NCBI GenBank assembly: GCA_016458225.1
Contig: JAEMGR010000021.1
Location: forward strand, 1 to 64,000
Reading direction: 5' to 3'
Source: Myxococcaceae bacterium JPH2
Lineage (GTDB): Bacteria > Myxococcota > Myxococcia > Myxococcales > Myxococcaceae
Length of the DNA: 64,000 nt
The first letter of the stretch is position 1. Each line of letters begins with the position of its first letter. The translations under genes and the position numbers were made by a program. The notes below the pieces were generated by a model. It was not told the origin of the DNA and made no database searches. It saw only the letters and a list, made by a program, of their open reading frames with translations. Positions 24,929-32,929 of this stretch are shown piece after piece.

Positions 24929-26043
24929 CGCCCGTCGCCGTGACCGGAGCCGCGTGGCGCACCGCGCTCGGCGACGGGCTCGGCGAGGTGTGGCACCGGC
25001 TGCTGGCGGGCGATGACGGCTTCGTGGACGTGGCCTCGCCGCACCGGCTGCGCAACGTGCGAGCGGCGGTGATTGCCTCGCTGCCGGAGGCGCCCGCCGA
25101 GCGCCTGCGTGCGCTGGCGGTGGACACGCTCCAGCGGGCGGCGCGCGAGGCAGGTATCGATGTCCGTGCGCCTTCCACGCGCCTGGTGCTGGGCACGAGC
25201 CTGGGGGCCTTCCTGGACGACGCGTCCGAGCGCGAGGCGCCCCTGCATGCCTGGGCGGATGACGTGGCGAGCACGGTGGGCGCGGGCGCGCGGCCCGTGG
25301 CGCTGTCCACCGCGTGCTCCTCCGGCTCGGATGCCATCCTGGTGGGCGCGCAGCTCATCCGTGGAGGACTCGCGGAGGTCTGTGTCTGCGGCGGGGTGGA
25401 CATCCTCACGCCGAGCAAGCGGCTGGCGCACTCGGCGCTGTCCACGATGACGCCCTCGCGTCCGCGCGCGTTCGATGTGCGGCATGACGGCATGCTGCTG
25501 GGCGAGGGCGCGGGCTTCCTCGTGCTGGAGTCCGTGGCGCACGCGCAGGCGCGTTCGGTGACCCCGTGGGCGCTGTATCGCGGCGGTGGGTCCGCCAACG
25601 ACGCGGCGAGCATGACCTCGCCCGACCCGAGCGCGGCAGGTGCGCGGCTGGCGATGCTTCGCTCGCTGGAGGACGCGGGCCTCGCTCCTGGCGACATCGG
25701 GCTCGTCAATGGGCACGGCTCGGCCACGCCGGTGAACGACCGCGCGGAGCGTGACGCGTTCAAGGCCGTGTTTGGTGAGGGGCCCGGGCCGCTCGTCTTC
25801 GCCACCAAGGGGAACTTCGGGCACACGCTGGGGGCCACGGGCGCACTGGAGGCCATCGCGCTCATCCTCGGGTTGCGCGAGCAGGTGGCTCCGCCCATCG
25901 CCGGGTTGGAGGAGCCGGATCCGGCGTTCCCCTTTCCGCTCCCCGTGGGCCGAGCGGTGCGCCATGCGGCGCGCTGCGGGCTGAGCCTGACGCTCGGCTT
26001 CGGGGGCTTCGACACCTCGCTCGTCTTCGAGGTTCCGCGATGA
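24922..26043 (+). CDS. Beta-ketoacyl-ACP synthase (condensing enzyme)
   Basis: 373 residues, somewhat shorter than FabF (about 410). The catalytic triad is complete: Cys132 in STACSSGSDA, His265 in NGHGSATPVND and His301 in TKGNFGHTLGATGA. The N-terminus begins directly with the KS fold (VAVTGAAWRTALG). It should extend an acyl chain with a malonyl-ACP unit; no acyltransferase is encoded here, so malonyl-ACP would come from fatty-acid synthesis. The next gene, overlapping by four bases, encodes a short KS-like protein without the cysteine, an arrangement like KS/chain-length-factor pairs. Confidence 0.92.
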   Translation: MVAPVAVTGAAWRTALGDGLGEVWHRLLAGDDGFVDVASPHRLRNVRAAVIASLPEAPAERLRALAVDTLQRAAREAGIDVRAPSTRLVLGTSLGAFLDDASEREAPLHAWADDVASTVGAGARPVALSTACSSGSDAILVGAQLIRGGLAEVCVCGGVDILTPSKRLAHSALSTMTPSRPRAFDVRHDGMLLGEGAGFLVLESVAHAQARSVTPWALYRGGGSANDAASMTSPDPSAAGARLAMLRSLEDAGLAPGDIGLVNGHGSATPVNDRAERDAFKAVFGEGPGPLVFATKGNFGHTLGATGALEAIALILGLREQVAPPIAGLEEPDPAFPFPLPVGRAVRHAARCGLSLTLGFGGFDTSLVFEVPR

Positions 26044-26624
26044 GTTCGCCATCCGTGGGACACGCCTCCATCGTGCTGCGCGGGAGCGCGTGCGTGAGTG
26101 GTGCGCGGCCGAATCCCTACGCCGCGCGAGTCAAGGGCACGGTGCGCTACGCCGACCCCATGTCCTGGTCCCTGGTGATGGCCATTGGCGAGGCCATTGC
26201 CCCGCTCGGCGATGACTTCCAGGCCTGGGCCACGCGCTGCTCGCTCATCCAGGTGGGGCCCGCGGGTCCGCCCGAGGCCATGGCCCAGGTAGCAAGCGAC
26301 GCCCTGCGCGGCTTCGCCTCGCCCGTGCGCTTCCCCTCCGCGACGCCGAGCGCGCCCGCCGGATTGGCGTGCATCGTTCACGGCATTCGAGGGCCCACCC
26401 TGGCGTTGACCTTGCCGGTGGAAGAGGCGGTGACGCTGGCGCTGCACCTGTCCTCGGATTGGTTGTCGCGGGGCGTGGTGGAGGGCGCGCTCATCGCGGC
26501 GCCGCTGCCCTCGGGGGTGGGCGCTCCCACGGCGGGCTGTGTCCTCTTGGCGCGAGGAGAGGGGCCAGCGGTGGACGTGGCGCGCGTGACGCGTGCGCTC
26601 CGAGAGGGGACGGCGTTGCCATGA
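26040..26624 (+). CDS. Short ketosynthase-like protein without active cysteine (possible chain-length factor)
   Basis: 194 residues, ATGA overlap with the ketosynthase. The segment ADPMSWSLVMAIGEAI resembles the N-terminal helices of thiolase-fold proteins. IRGPTLALTLPVEEAVTLAL aligns with the region around the KS nucleophile, where family members have GPxxxxxTACASG; here no cysteine is present. The protein stops before the two His motifs. Comparable short Ketoacyl-synt_2-type proteins occur in aryl-polyene and dialkylresorcinol clusters beside an active KS. A heterodimer partner that shapes the chain is the most likely role. The homology is remote, so confidence in function is moderate. Confidence 0.72.
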   Translation: MSSPSVGHASIVLRGSACVSGARPNPYAARVKGTVRYADPMSWSLVMAIGEAIAPLGDDFQAWATRCSLIQVGPAGPPEAMAQVASDALRGFASPVRFPSATPSAPAGLACIVHGIRGPTLALTLPVEEAVTLALHLSSDWLSRGVVEGALIAAPLPSGVGAPTAGCVLLARGEGPAVDVARVTRALREGTALP

Positions 26625-28030
26625 GCGAGCCCCTCTCGGAGTTGTCGGGTGTGCCCCTCGCGGTGCTTCAGCGCTTCGTGGATCGCATCCGCGACCTGAC
26701 GGACTCCGAGACTCGGGGGACTCGCGTTCTCGAGCAGCTCGCCGCGACGTGGCGGGCGCGCGGCCTGCGCCCTGGCGAGGTCGTCCTCCTCGCGTTGCCC
26801 AACGGCGCGGAGCTGGTGGCGCAGGTGTTCGGTGTGCTGCTGGCGCGAGGTGTCCCCGCGCTGGTGTCTCCCGCGTCGCCGCAGGGCAGGCAGATGGCCT
26901 TGGTGGATGCGCTCCCCGCGCGCGCATTGGTGGCGATGCGGCGTCCGGCCGCGCAGGCCAGCCGGGTGGAGCGCTTCGAACTGGGAGCGGCCGAGGTCGC
27001 GCTGTTCCCAGATGAGCAGCCGCCCGGTGCCGAAGCGGGTGAGATGGTGCTCCTCACCTCGGGGACGTCGGGCTTCGCGAGCGGCTGTGTGTTCGACCTG
27101 TCGGCGCTGTTTCGCAACGCGCGCCGCCACGCGGACTCGGTGGGGCTTCGCGCCGGGGACACGGTGCTGGTGAACCTGCCACTCTACTTCTCCTACGCGA
27201 TGGTCGCCCAGGTGTTTGGCGCGCTCGTGTGTGGCGCGGACCTGGTCATCAGCGGTCCGCCATTCCAGCCCGCCGCGTATGTGCGGACCTTGAGCGAGCA
27301 CGCCGTCACGGTCTCCGCGCTGACGCCCATCCTGGTGCGCGCGCTGCTCCAGCGGGGCGAAGCCTTTCCCGAGGGCCTGCGCTCCCTGGGCGTGGGCGGA
27401 GACGTCCTCTCTCCGGAGCACGTGGCGGGGCTGCTGCGGCAGCGTCCTCGGGGCGAGCTGTATCTGACGTATGGATTGTCGGAGGCGGGGCCGCGCGTGG
27501 CGACGCTCTCGGCGCATGTGGAGCCCGCGCATCGCTTCGCTTCGGCGGGACTGCCGTTGCCAGGGACGCAGGTGTCCTTGGTTCCCCGCGTGCCGGAGGG
27601 GCAGAAGGAGTTGTACGTCGCCTCGGACACGGTGATGAAGCGCCGCATCGGCGTCGTGGAGGGAGAGAAGCGTCACTCGCTCCGCGCGCCGGGCCTGTTG
27701 GCCACGGGCGACATCTTCGAGCAGGACGACGACGGCTATCTCTACTTCCAGGGGCGGCTGTCGGACTTCCTCATCAAGGGCGGCGAGAAGATCTGCATGG
27801 CCTCCATTCGGAGGCTCGCCACCACGCTGCCAGGCGTGCTCACCGCGAGGACGCAAATCGTCGCGGGCGAGGAAGGGGATGACTACGACATGGTCCTGAC
27901 GGTGGCGGAAGCCTCGGGGGCCACGGATGCGCTGGCGGGCGAAGTGTCTCGACTCTTGCGATTGGCGGAGCGACCGCGTCGCGTCCAGGTCGTTGCGGCG
28001 GATGGCGCCACGGCCTCTCTTCACAAGTAG
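26621..28030 (+). CDS. AMP-dependent acyl/aryl acid ligase (ANL superfamily)
   Basis: 469 residues, ATGA overlap with the previous gene. ANL motifs are visible: LLTSGTSGFASG (A3 loop, with Ser where Lys of the usual PKG lies), LTYGLSEAGPR (A5) and the hinge region TGDIFEQDDDGYLYFQGRLSDFLIKGGEKI. The protein ends with GATASLHK, so its last residue is probably the A10 catalytic lysine. It should adenylate a carboxylic acid and load it on the ACP or CoA, priming the pathway. A hairpin spanning the stop codon ends the operon. Confidence 0.9.
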   Translation: MSEPLSELSGVPLAVLQRFVDRIRDLTDSETRGTRVLEQLAATWRARGLRPGEVVLLALPNGAELVAQVFGVLLARGVPALVSPASPQGRQMALVDALPARALVAMRRPAAQASRVERFELGAAEVALFPDEQPPGAEAGEMVLLTSGTSGFASGCVFDLSALFRNARRHADSVGLRAGDTVLVNLPLYFSYAMVAQVFGALVCGADLVISGPPFQPAAYVRTLSEHAVTVSALTPILVRALLQRGEAFPEGLRSLGVGGDVLSPEHVAGLLRQRPRGELYLTYGLSEAGPRVATLSAHVEPAHRFASAGLPLPGTQVSLVPRVPEGQKELYVASDTVMKRRIGVVEGEKRHSLRAPGLLATGDIFEQDDDGYLYFQGRLSDFLIKGGEKICMASIRRLATTLPGVLTARTQIVAGEEGDDYDMVLTVAEASGATDALAGEVSRLLRLAERPRRVQVVAADGATASLHK

Positions 28031-28042
28031 AGACCGTGGCGC
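28005..28042 (+). terminator. Hairpin across the end of the ACP/KS operon
   Basis: Arms GCGCCACGG (28005-28013) and CCGTGGCGC (28034-28042) form a nine-pair stem, extended inside by a CTCT/AGAG pairing. The stop codon lies within. No T-run follows. It could work for both convergent genes. Confidence 0.5.
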
Positions 28043-28056
28043 GCGAGGGGGCGGTG

Positions 28057-28386
28057 TTACTCCACGCCGCCAGGGGTCCACGTGCCCCACTTGCAGAGGT
28101 TGGTGGAGTTGACGCAGTAAGGCTCGGTCAGGCTGCCATTGCTGTTGAAGCCACCCAGGCAGCAGACCGTCCAGGGGCTGCCGCAGACTCCCGCGTGACA
28201 GATGGGGCGGCAGCCTCCATCCACGCAAGTCCATCCCGAACCACAGGTCCCGTTCGCGGTACACATGGGGAGTTGTTGAGTCGTCGAACTCAACGGCTCA
28301 TCCGGCGTGAGCTCTGCCTCCGATGGGCCACACCCCACCGCGAACAATCCCATCGACAGCACCACGGCGATGAATCCTGAGCGCAT
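28057..28386 (-). CDS. Small cysteine-rich lipoprotein
   Basis: 109 residues from an ATG with AGGAG six bases upstream. A lipoprotein signal (LSMGLFAVGC) precedes an acidic spacer and a domain with about ten cysteines spaced as in small disulfide-bonded modules (CTANGTCGSGWTCVDGGC and CHAGVCG...CC). Secreted knottin-like lipoproteins of this type are common in myxobacteria and have no known role. It lies downstream of a second small lipoprotein on the same strand. Confidence 0.8.
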   Translation of the reverse strand: MRSGFIAVVLSMGLFAVGCGPSEAELTPDEPLSSTTQQLPMCTANGTCGSGWTCVDGGCRPICHAGVCGSPWTVCCLGGFNSNGSLTEPYCVNSTNLCKWGTWTPGGVE

Positions 28387-28427
28387 GTGGACTCCTGCGA
28401 GTGAGATGGAAATGCCGCGGCCCGTTC

Positions 28428-28670
28428 CTATGGACACAGGTTTTGATTGCACCGCAGGAAGGTGGCGTCGCACTTCGCCTCAGCGGCTTCCGTGGTGGCA
28501 TTGCTCAAACACCGCTGGTAGCTGCTGAAGCACGGCTCACAGGTGCTCATCTCCCGCACCTCCGAGGGCCCTCCCGTCTCATCTGGCGTGACGTCTCCCT
28601 CGGGGGAGACTCCACCTCCGCACCCGCACAGCAACGCCGCCGCCAGCACTCCCGTCAGAATGCTTCGCAT
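28428..28670 (-). CDS. Small lipoprotein
   Basis: 80 residues from an ATG with AAGGAG upstream. The signal ends in AAALLCGC, and a Gly-rich, acidic spacer is followed by a helix with regularly placed cysteines (CEPCFSSYQRC and CDATFLRCNQNLC). The spacing suggests a small disulfide-bonded helical hairpin. It precedes the other cysteine-rich lipoprotein by 41 bases and is probably cotranscribed. Function unknown. Confidence 0.75.
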   Translation of the reverse strand: MRSILTGVLAAALLCGCGGGVSPEGDVTPDETGGPSEVREMSTCEPCFSSYQRCLSNATTEAAEAKCDATFLRCNQNLCP

Positions 28671-28756
28671 GCATGCTCCTTGGTTTTGGAACGCTCGCCG
28701 GTGTTCGAGCCGTCAAAGCATACCACGAAACACTCTCAAGCTGGAGCGGCGTCAGG

Positions 28757-29020
28757 TCAGGCCATGCGTGGCTGTGATTTCGCGCGGAGGTGCGCTCGGA
28801 CCCCTCGGTACAGGAGGACCCCGAGCGCAGACAGGGCGACCACGATGCCCATGGGGCGCAGCGCCATCCCGATGATGCGAGCAATGCCCGCCGTCATCCC
28901 CATCACGGACAGGGCTGCCGCGATGCACAGCGGGCACTTGGGGAGAAGCGCCACCAGCAACCCGAGCGTCAGGGAGACGAGGGACGCGCGCTTGCCACGG
29001 GGGCGCTCGTTACCGTCCAT
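28757..29020 (-). CDS. Small membrane protein with CxxC motif
   Basis: 87 residues from an ATG that overlaps the last codons of the DUF899 gene by eleven bases (the ATG lies inside its final Tyr-Gly codons). Two hydrophobic segments are joined near ALLPKCPLCIAAALSVMG, which puts a CxxC at the membrane edge. MerC-like or redox-relay small membrane proteins share this look. Coupling to a thioredoxin-like protein suggests the two work together, perhaps passing electrons or handling a metal. A start at 29071 would give 104 residues. Confidence 0.7.
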   Translation of the reverse strand: MDGNERPRGKRASLVSLTLGLLVALLPKCPLCIAAALSVMGMTAGIARIIGMALRPMGIVVALSALGVLLYRGVRAHLRAKSQPRMA

Positions 29021-29714
29021 ACTCGTCTCGGCGGCGCAACCAAGACATGGGGTGGCCCGAGGGATTCTCATCGCGTCCCTTGGGGAGCAGGTCGATGAGC
29101 TGATAGGCGGCGTTCACTCTCTCGATGCCGCGCGCGAAGGTCGAGTAGGTGTGGAAGACCGCTCCGCTGGAGTCCTTCGAGAACACGCTGAACCCAGGCA
29201 TGTCGGGCTGGTTGTGCTGAAACGGGCTGTAGTTGTAGGTGGCCGTTCCGCGCGCGACGTCGTCGGGTGTGAAGGACACCTGGAAGTCGAAGTTGAAGGT
29301 GCTGTCGTGCGACGACACCCACTTGAAGCGCCAGCCCATGCGCTGCTGATACTTCTGGAGTTGCTCCAGGGGCGCCCGCGAGATGGCGAGGAACGTCGCG
29401 TCACGCGCTTGGACGTGGTCGAAGACTCCGTTGAAGGAGTCCGCCCAGAAGCTGCAGCTCTTGCACCCGACGTCCCACTCGGGCGCGAACATGAAGTGAT
29501 AGACGATGAGCTGGCTGCGTCCGGCGAAGAGCTGGGAGAGCGTCTCGCGTCCGTTGGGGCCTTCGAACGCGTAGTCCGTCTCCACGCGGAGCCAGGGCAT
29601 CTCTCGGCGAGCCGCGCTCAGCTCGTCGTTCATCTGCGTGAGGGCCTTCTCCTTGGCGAGGAGTTCCTTGCGCGCGGCCAGCCACTCACTTCTCGACTCT
29701 GTCTTGACGTGCAT
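29010..29714 (-). CDS. DUF899 thioredoxin-like protein
   Basis: 234 residues. The DUF899 signature is clear: SEWLAARKELLAKEKALT at the start, then LPxLRVE-like PWLRVETDYAFEGPNG, the redox-like GCKSCSFWADSFNG, and a conserved C-terminal WLRRRDEYG. These proteins have a thioredoxin-like fold and no established activity. The ATG at 29714 was chosen because the family signature follows within six residues; a GGAGG lies ten bases before it. It is divergent from a helix-turn-helix gene and overlaps the downstream CxxC membrane-protein gene. Confidence 0.88.
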   Translation of the reverse strand: MHVKTESRSEWLAARKELLAKEKALTQMNDELSAARREMPWLRVETDYAFEGPNGRETLSQLFAGRSQLIVYHFMFAPEWDVGCKSCSFWADSFNGVFDHVQARDATFLAISRAPLEQLQKYQQRMGWRFKWVSSHDSTFNFDFQVSFTPDDVARGTATYNYSPFQHNQPDMPGFSVFSKDSSGAVFHTYSTFARGIERVNAAYQLIDLLPKGRDENPSGHPMSWLRRRDEYGR

Positions 29715-29821
29715 TGCGGTGAAACCTCCGCTGGGAAGTGACCGCTGATGTACCGAGGCGGAGCGTTCAGGAGGGAGTAACAAAACCGGCGGGCTTCCCA
29801 ACCTCGGAGGGCTGGTCGAGG

Positions 29822-31042
29822 ATGCGCGGCATGGATGGGGTCGTCACCGAGGCGGCAAGGGCACTGCGGGCGGGAGATCCGTTGGGCGCGCTCAAGCGCG
29901 TGGCCCTGCGCGAGGACGCGCAGGCACTGGCCCTCCGGGGCGTGGCGATGGCGCAGTTGGGGGACTTCTCCAAGGCGAGTCAGTTGTTGCGCCGGGCCGC
30001 GCGCGCATACGGCTCACGGGAGGTGCTCGCGCGGGCACGGTGTGCGCTGGCCGAAGCGGAGGTGGCGCTCGCGGCGCGTGAGCTGAAGGGGCCGGATCGG
30101 GCGCTTGCCGCCGCGCTGCGCACGTTCACGGAGCATGGCGACGCGGACAACGCGCGCTACGCCCGATTGCTCCAGGCGCGGCGCGCGTTGTTGTTGGGGC
30201 GCATCGACGAGGCTGCCCGGGCGCTCAAGGCGCTGGAGCCTCGGGGGGCCTCGGCGATGGCCGTGGCGGTGACAGGTCTGTTGGAGTTCGAGGTGGCGTT
30301 GCGCCAAGGGTCGGTATCGAACGCGCGTCGGGCCTTGGACCGAGGCTGGGCCGCCGCGACGCACGCGCGGATCCCCGCGCTTCGAGCGGAGTTCGAGCAC
30401 GCCGAGCGACTCCTGGTGATGCCCGCCGCGAGGCTCCTGGAGAAGGGCAGTGCACGGCCGCTCGTCTTGAAGGACGTGGAGGCGGTGCTGGCCTCGGGGC
30501 AGTTCGTGGTGGACGGGTGTCGGCGTCTCGTGCGCCAGGGCCCGGACTCGGTCGCGCTGGCCTCCCGGCCGGTGCTGTTCGAATTGCTCCGAACCTTGGC
30601 GGAGGCCTGGCCGGGCGCGGCGGCGCGAGACGTGTTGATTGCGAATGCCTTCGCCGTGAGGACTGCGAACGCCACGCATCGGGCAAGGTTGAGGGTCGAG
30701 CTGGGACGGCTGCGTACGTTGTTGCGAGGGCTCGCCGAGGTTCGAGCGACGCCGGAGGGATACAGTCTGTCATTGGAGGGAACGCAAGAGGTGAGGCTCC
30801 TCGCGCCTCCTGTGGAGGGACCGGACGCGGCGGTATTGGCATTGCTGTCCGACGGGGAGCACTGGTCGACCTCGGCGCTCGCGCTCGCGCTGGGGGCAAG
30901 CCAGCGAACCGTTCAGCGTTCCTTGGTGGCACTGGAGGACTCTGGGCGGGTGCACCGACTGGGGCGCGGGCGTGCGCTGCGTTGGGGCGCGCCACCCGTC
31001 AGCGACTTCACGACCCTGCTCCTGTTGCCGGCGCTGCCCTGA
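29822..31042 (+). CDS. TPR-like regulator with C-terminal winged helix
   Basis: 406 residues. The N-terminal two-thirds are helical repeats rich in Ala/Leu/Arg (ALALRGVAMAQLGDFSKASQLLRRAARAYG is TPR-like). The C-terminus has a winged-helix element (ALLSDGEHWSTSALALALGASQRTVQRSLVALEDSGRVH). This is probably a DNA-binding regulator with a protein- or ligand-binding repeat domain. It is divergent from DUF899, sharing a 107-base gap, so the DUF899 pair is the likely target. Starts at 29822 and 29831 are both possible. Confidence 0.8.
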   Translation: MRGMDGVVTEAARALRAGDPLGALKRVALREDAQALALRGVAMAQLGDFSKASQLLRRAARAYGSREVLARARCALAEAEVALAARELKGPDRALAAALRTFTEHGDADNARYARLLQARRALLLGRIDEAARALKALEPRGASAMAVAVTGLLEFEVALRQGSVSNARRALDRGWAAATHARIPALRAEFEHAERLLVMPAARLLEKGSARPLVLKDVEAVLASGQFVVDGCRRLVRQGPDSVALASRPVLFELLRTLAEAWPGAAARDVLIANAFAVRTANATHRARLRVELGRLRTLLRGLAEVRATPEGYSLSLEGTQEVRLLAPPVEGPDAAVLALLSDGEHWSTSALALALGASQRTVQRSLVALEDSGRVHRLGRGRALRWGAPPVSDFTTLLLLPALP

Positions 31043-31107
31043 GGGCAGGCACCGGCATGTCGGATTCATACAAGACGCAGGGGCGGCCAGAAGGGACAGT
31101 GGGGTGC

Positions 31108-31620
31108 ATGCCGCGCTCCCTGCTGCTGTCCTGCATCTGTCTGATGACTGCGTGTGCCACGCCTCGTATTGAAAGGGCCTCCACCGTGCCGACCGACCCC
31201 AAGGCCGCTGCGCGACGCTTCTACGCGACGCTCGAAACCGCGATCCATACGGGCAATGTCTCGCTGCTCGATGACCTCCTGCTCCCGGACGTCATCGACC
31301 ACAACCCGGATCCGAACATGAAGCCCGGGCGCGAAGGCATCAAGGCGGCGTTCGCGGGCCTCCGCGCGGCCTTCCCCGATGTGCGGTTCCAAGTGGAGGA
31401 GGTGTTCTCGGAGGGAGACAAGGTCGCGTGTCGCGTAACGACCCATGCGACGCACCGAGGCCCATTCCTGGGGTTCGCGGCGACCGGCCGCCCCATCGCC
31501 TACTCCGTCATCGACATCCTGCGATTCACCGCCGATGGCAGACTCATCGAGCGTTGGGGACTCGTCGACGAAGCCAGCCTGAGGCAACAGCTCAGCGCGG
31601 GTCCTGCTCCGGCCCACTGA
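31108..31620 (+). CDS. SnoaL-like lipoprotein
   Basis: 170 residues. A lipoprotein signal (CICLMTAC) is followed by a SnoaL/NTF2-like domain: AARRFYATLETAIHTGN, LLDDLLLPDVIDHNPDP and the late strand FAATGRPIAYSVIDILRFTADGRLIERWG. The family ranges from polyketide cyclases to uncharacterised ester-cyclase-like proteins. The pocket His of DVIDHNP is kept. Membrane anchoring is unusual for enzymes of this fold and points to binding or hydrolysis in the periplasm. The role is unknown. Confidence 0.82.
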   Translation: MPRSLLLSCICLMTACATPRIERASTVPTDPKAAARRFYATLETAIHTGNVSLLDDLLLPDVIDHNPDPNMKPGREGIKAAFAGLRAAFPDVRFQVEEVFSEGDKVACRVTTHATHRGPFLGFAATGRPIAYSVIDILRFTADGRLIERWGLVDEASLRQQLSAGPAPAH

Positions 31621-31781
31621 ACTCAACAGGTTCCCTCTCAGGGACGCCCTTTCGAATTCGCGGTGTCCGGCCTGACCTGATGTCGATGGGGATTGTTCCT
31701 GTGGACAGACTGTCAGTTCCTTTGGCTATGGGGGCATCTCGCCCCTGGTCTCTGGGGCCTCAATTCCAAAGGGAACCTGTG

Positions 31782-32417
31782 ATGAAGCACTGTGGGGTGG
31801 CAGTGCTCTTGCTGCTCTCTGGCTGTGCGCCTGGGAGCCGCTACGTGCAGCAGGGCATGGGGAAGAGGTTCGGTCGAGACGCGAATGGGGCCGTCTGGGT
31901 TCGTGGCCCATGGCCAGAAATTCAGCCATCCACCGATGTGGATGACGTCATTGATCAACTGTGTCCAGCCATCATGAGACTTCCCAATGCAAGGGATGGT
32001 GATTGGGGGCAGGAGTACTGGGGTGCCCTCTATTCACTGGGCGACGGTATCTACTCCGCGAGCTATGGATCTCCTCTGGGCCCGTCGGTCTTGGTGGGAG
32101 CCTCGAAGCGCAAGCAGTGCAGTCCTCCACGGGCCGTGCTCGACTCGCGTGGGAGGACAATGCCCCTTGGCGACTTTCACAGTCATCCCTGGGCGCCCTC
32201 GGAGATGTCATCCGAAGATCGGAGGAAGGAGCTTCAGCGCTTCGTCATCCGGATCCAGTTCGATACGTCCTGTCGCGTCCTGAAACTGGTCCCCTATGTC
32301 AATGAGTCGAGGCCTGGAGAGGTGTACGTCCGTGATGGACGGAAGTGGGTCCTGATTGGACACAGTCGGAACGAAGACAAGGCGAGTGGGCGCATAACGT
32401 CCATCGATGAGCGATAG
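31782..32417 (+). CDS. Lipoprotein with a JAMM-like metal motif
   Basis: 211 residues from an ATG that starts a lipoprotein signal (AVLLLLSGC). Midway there is DFHSHPWAPSEMSSEDRR, which matches the JAMM/MPN+ pattern HxHP followed by S-x2-D. A Glu upstream (GQEYWGALY) could be the fourth ligand. JAMM proteins cleave isopeptide bonds of ubiquitin-like tags in cells, and related bacterial forms cut peptides. A lipid-anchored one would act in the periplasm or outside. The zinc site is suggested by the pattern only; overall similarity to known JAMM domains is not evident by eye. Confidence 0.7.
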   Translation: MKHCGVAVLLLLSGCAPGSRYVQQGMGKRFGRDANGAVWVRGPWPEIQPSTDVDDVIDQLCPAIMRLPNARDGDWGQEYWGALYSLGDGIYSASYGSPLGPSVLVGASKRKQCSPPRAVLDSRGRTMPLGDFHSHPWAPSEMSSEDRRKELQRFVIRIQFDTSCRVLKLVPYVNESRPGEVYVRDGRKWVLIGHSRNEDKASGRITSIDER

Positions 32418-32430
32418 GTTTCGAGGTCGC

Positions 32431-32856
32431 ATGATGCCCCGCGCTGCGCTGCTGTGGCTCGTGCTGTTGTCCGGGTGTTCGCTCTTCCGTGGCGCGCCTC
32501 GGCCCGTTCACGCGCCCGCTGAAGAGGCTGCGAAGGTCCAGTTCCCTCGCGACCTTCCGCGAGAGGGACTCCTGGAGGTGCCCGGTCCGATAGCGGCCGC
32601 CATCAGCCTCGCCATGGAGGACTTTCGGCCACTCGGGACGAAGCCTCACGCGGGGGCCACGCCACTCGAGCAGTGCCTGTATCGCCGAGAGGCGTTCGAT
32701 GTGGCCGCTGCGCCCGGGCCTGAGGGCATCGTCTACGTTCAGTTCTCCTTCAGCCCGAGCCACTGCGCAGAACACGAGCGAGACATCGTCCTGGACATGG
32801 GCGCCACGTATGCCGTGGACGTCCGGACGTGGCGCATCCTGGCGGTCCAGAGATAG
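32431..32856 (+). CDS. Small lipoprotein of unknown function
   Basis: 141 residues from tandem ATG codons (32431 and 32434) with GAGG upstream. A lipoprotein signal (LLWLVLLSGC) is followed by a short domain with two cysteines (EQCLYRREAFDV and SPSHCAEHERD) that could bond. It starts 13 bases after the JAMM-like gene and is likely cotranscribed, so the two may function together. No family recognised. Confidence 0.72.
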   Translation: MMPRAALLWLVLLSGCSLFRGAPRPVHAPAEEAAKVQFPRDLPREGLLEVPGPIAAAISLAMEDFRPLGTKPHAGATPLEQCLYRREAFDVAAAPGPEGIVYVQFSFSPSHCAEHERDIVLDMGATYAVDVRTWRILAVQR

Positions 32857-32929
32857 GGCCGCGATTCGCGCCAACTTTGTTACTTCCTCCGTCGTGGTGC
32901 CTCGGTTAGATGGGGCCGAGGAGCGCCCA

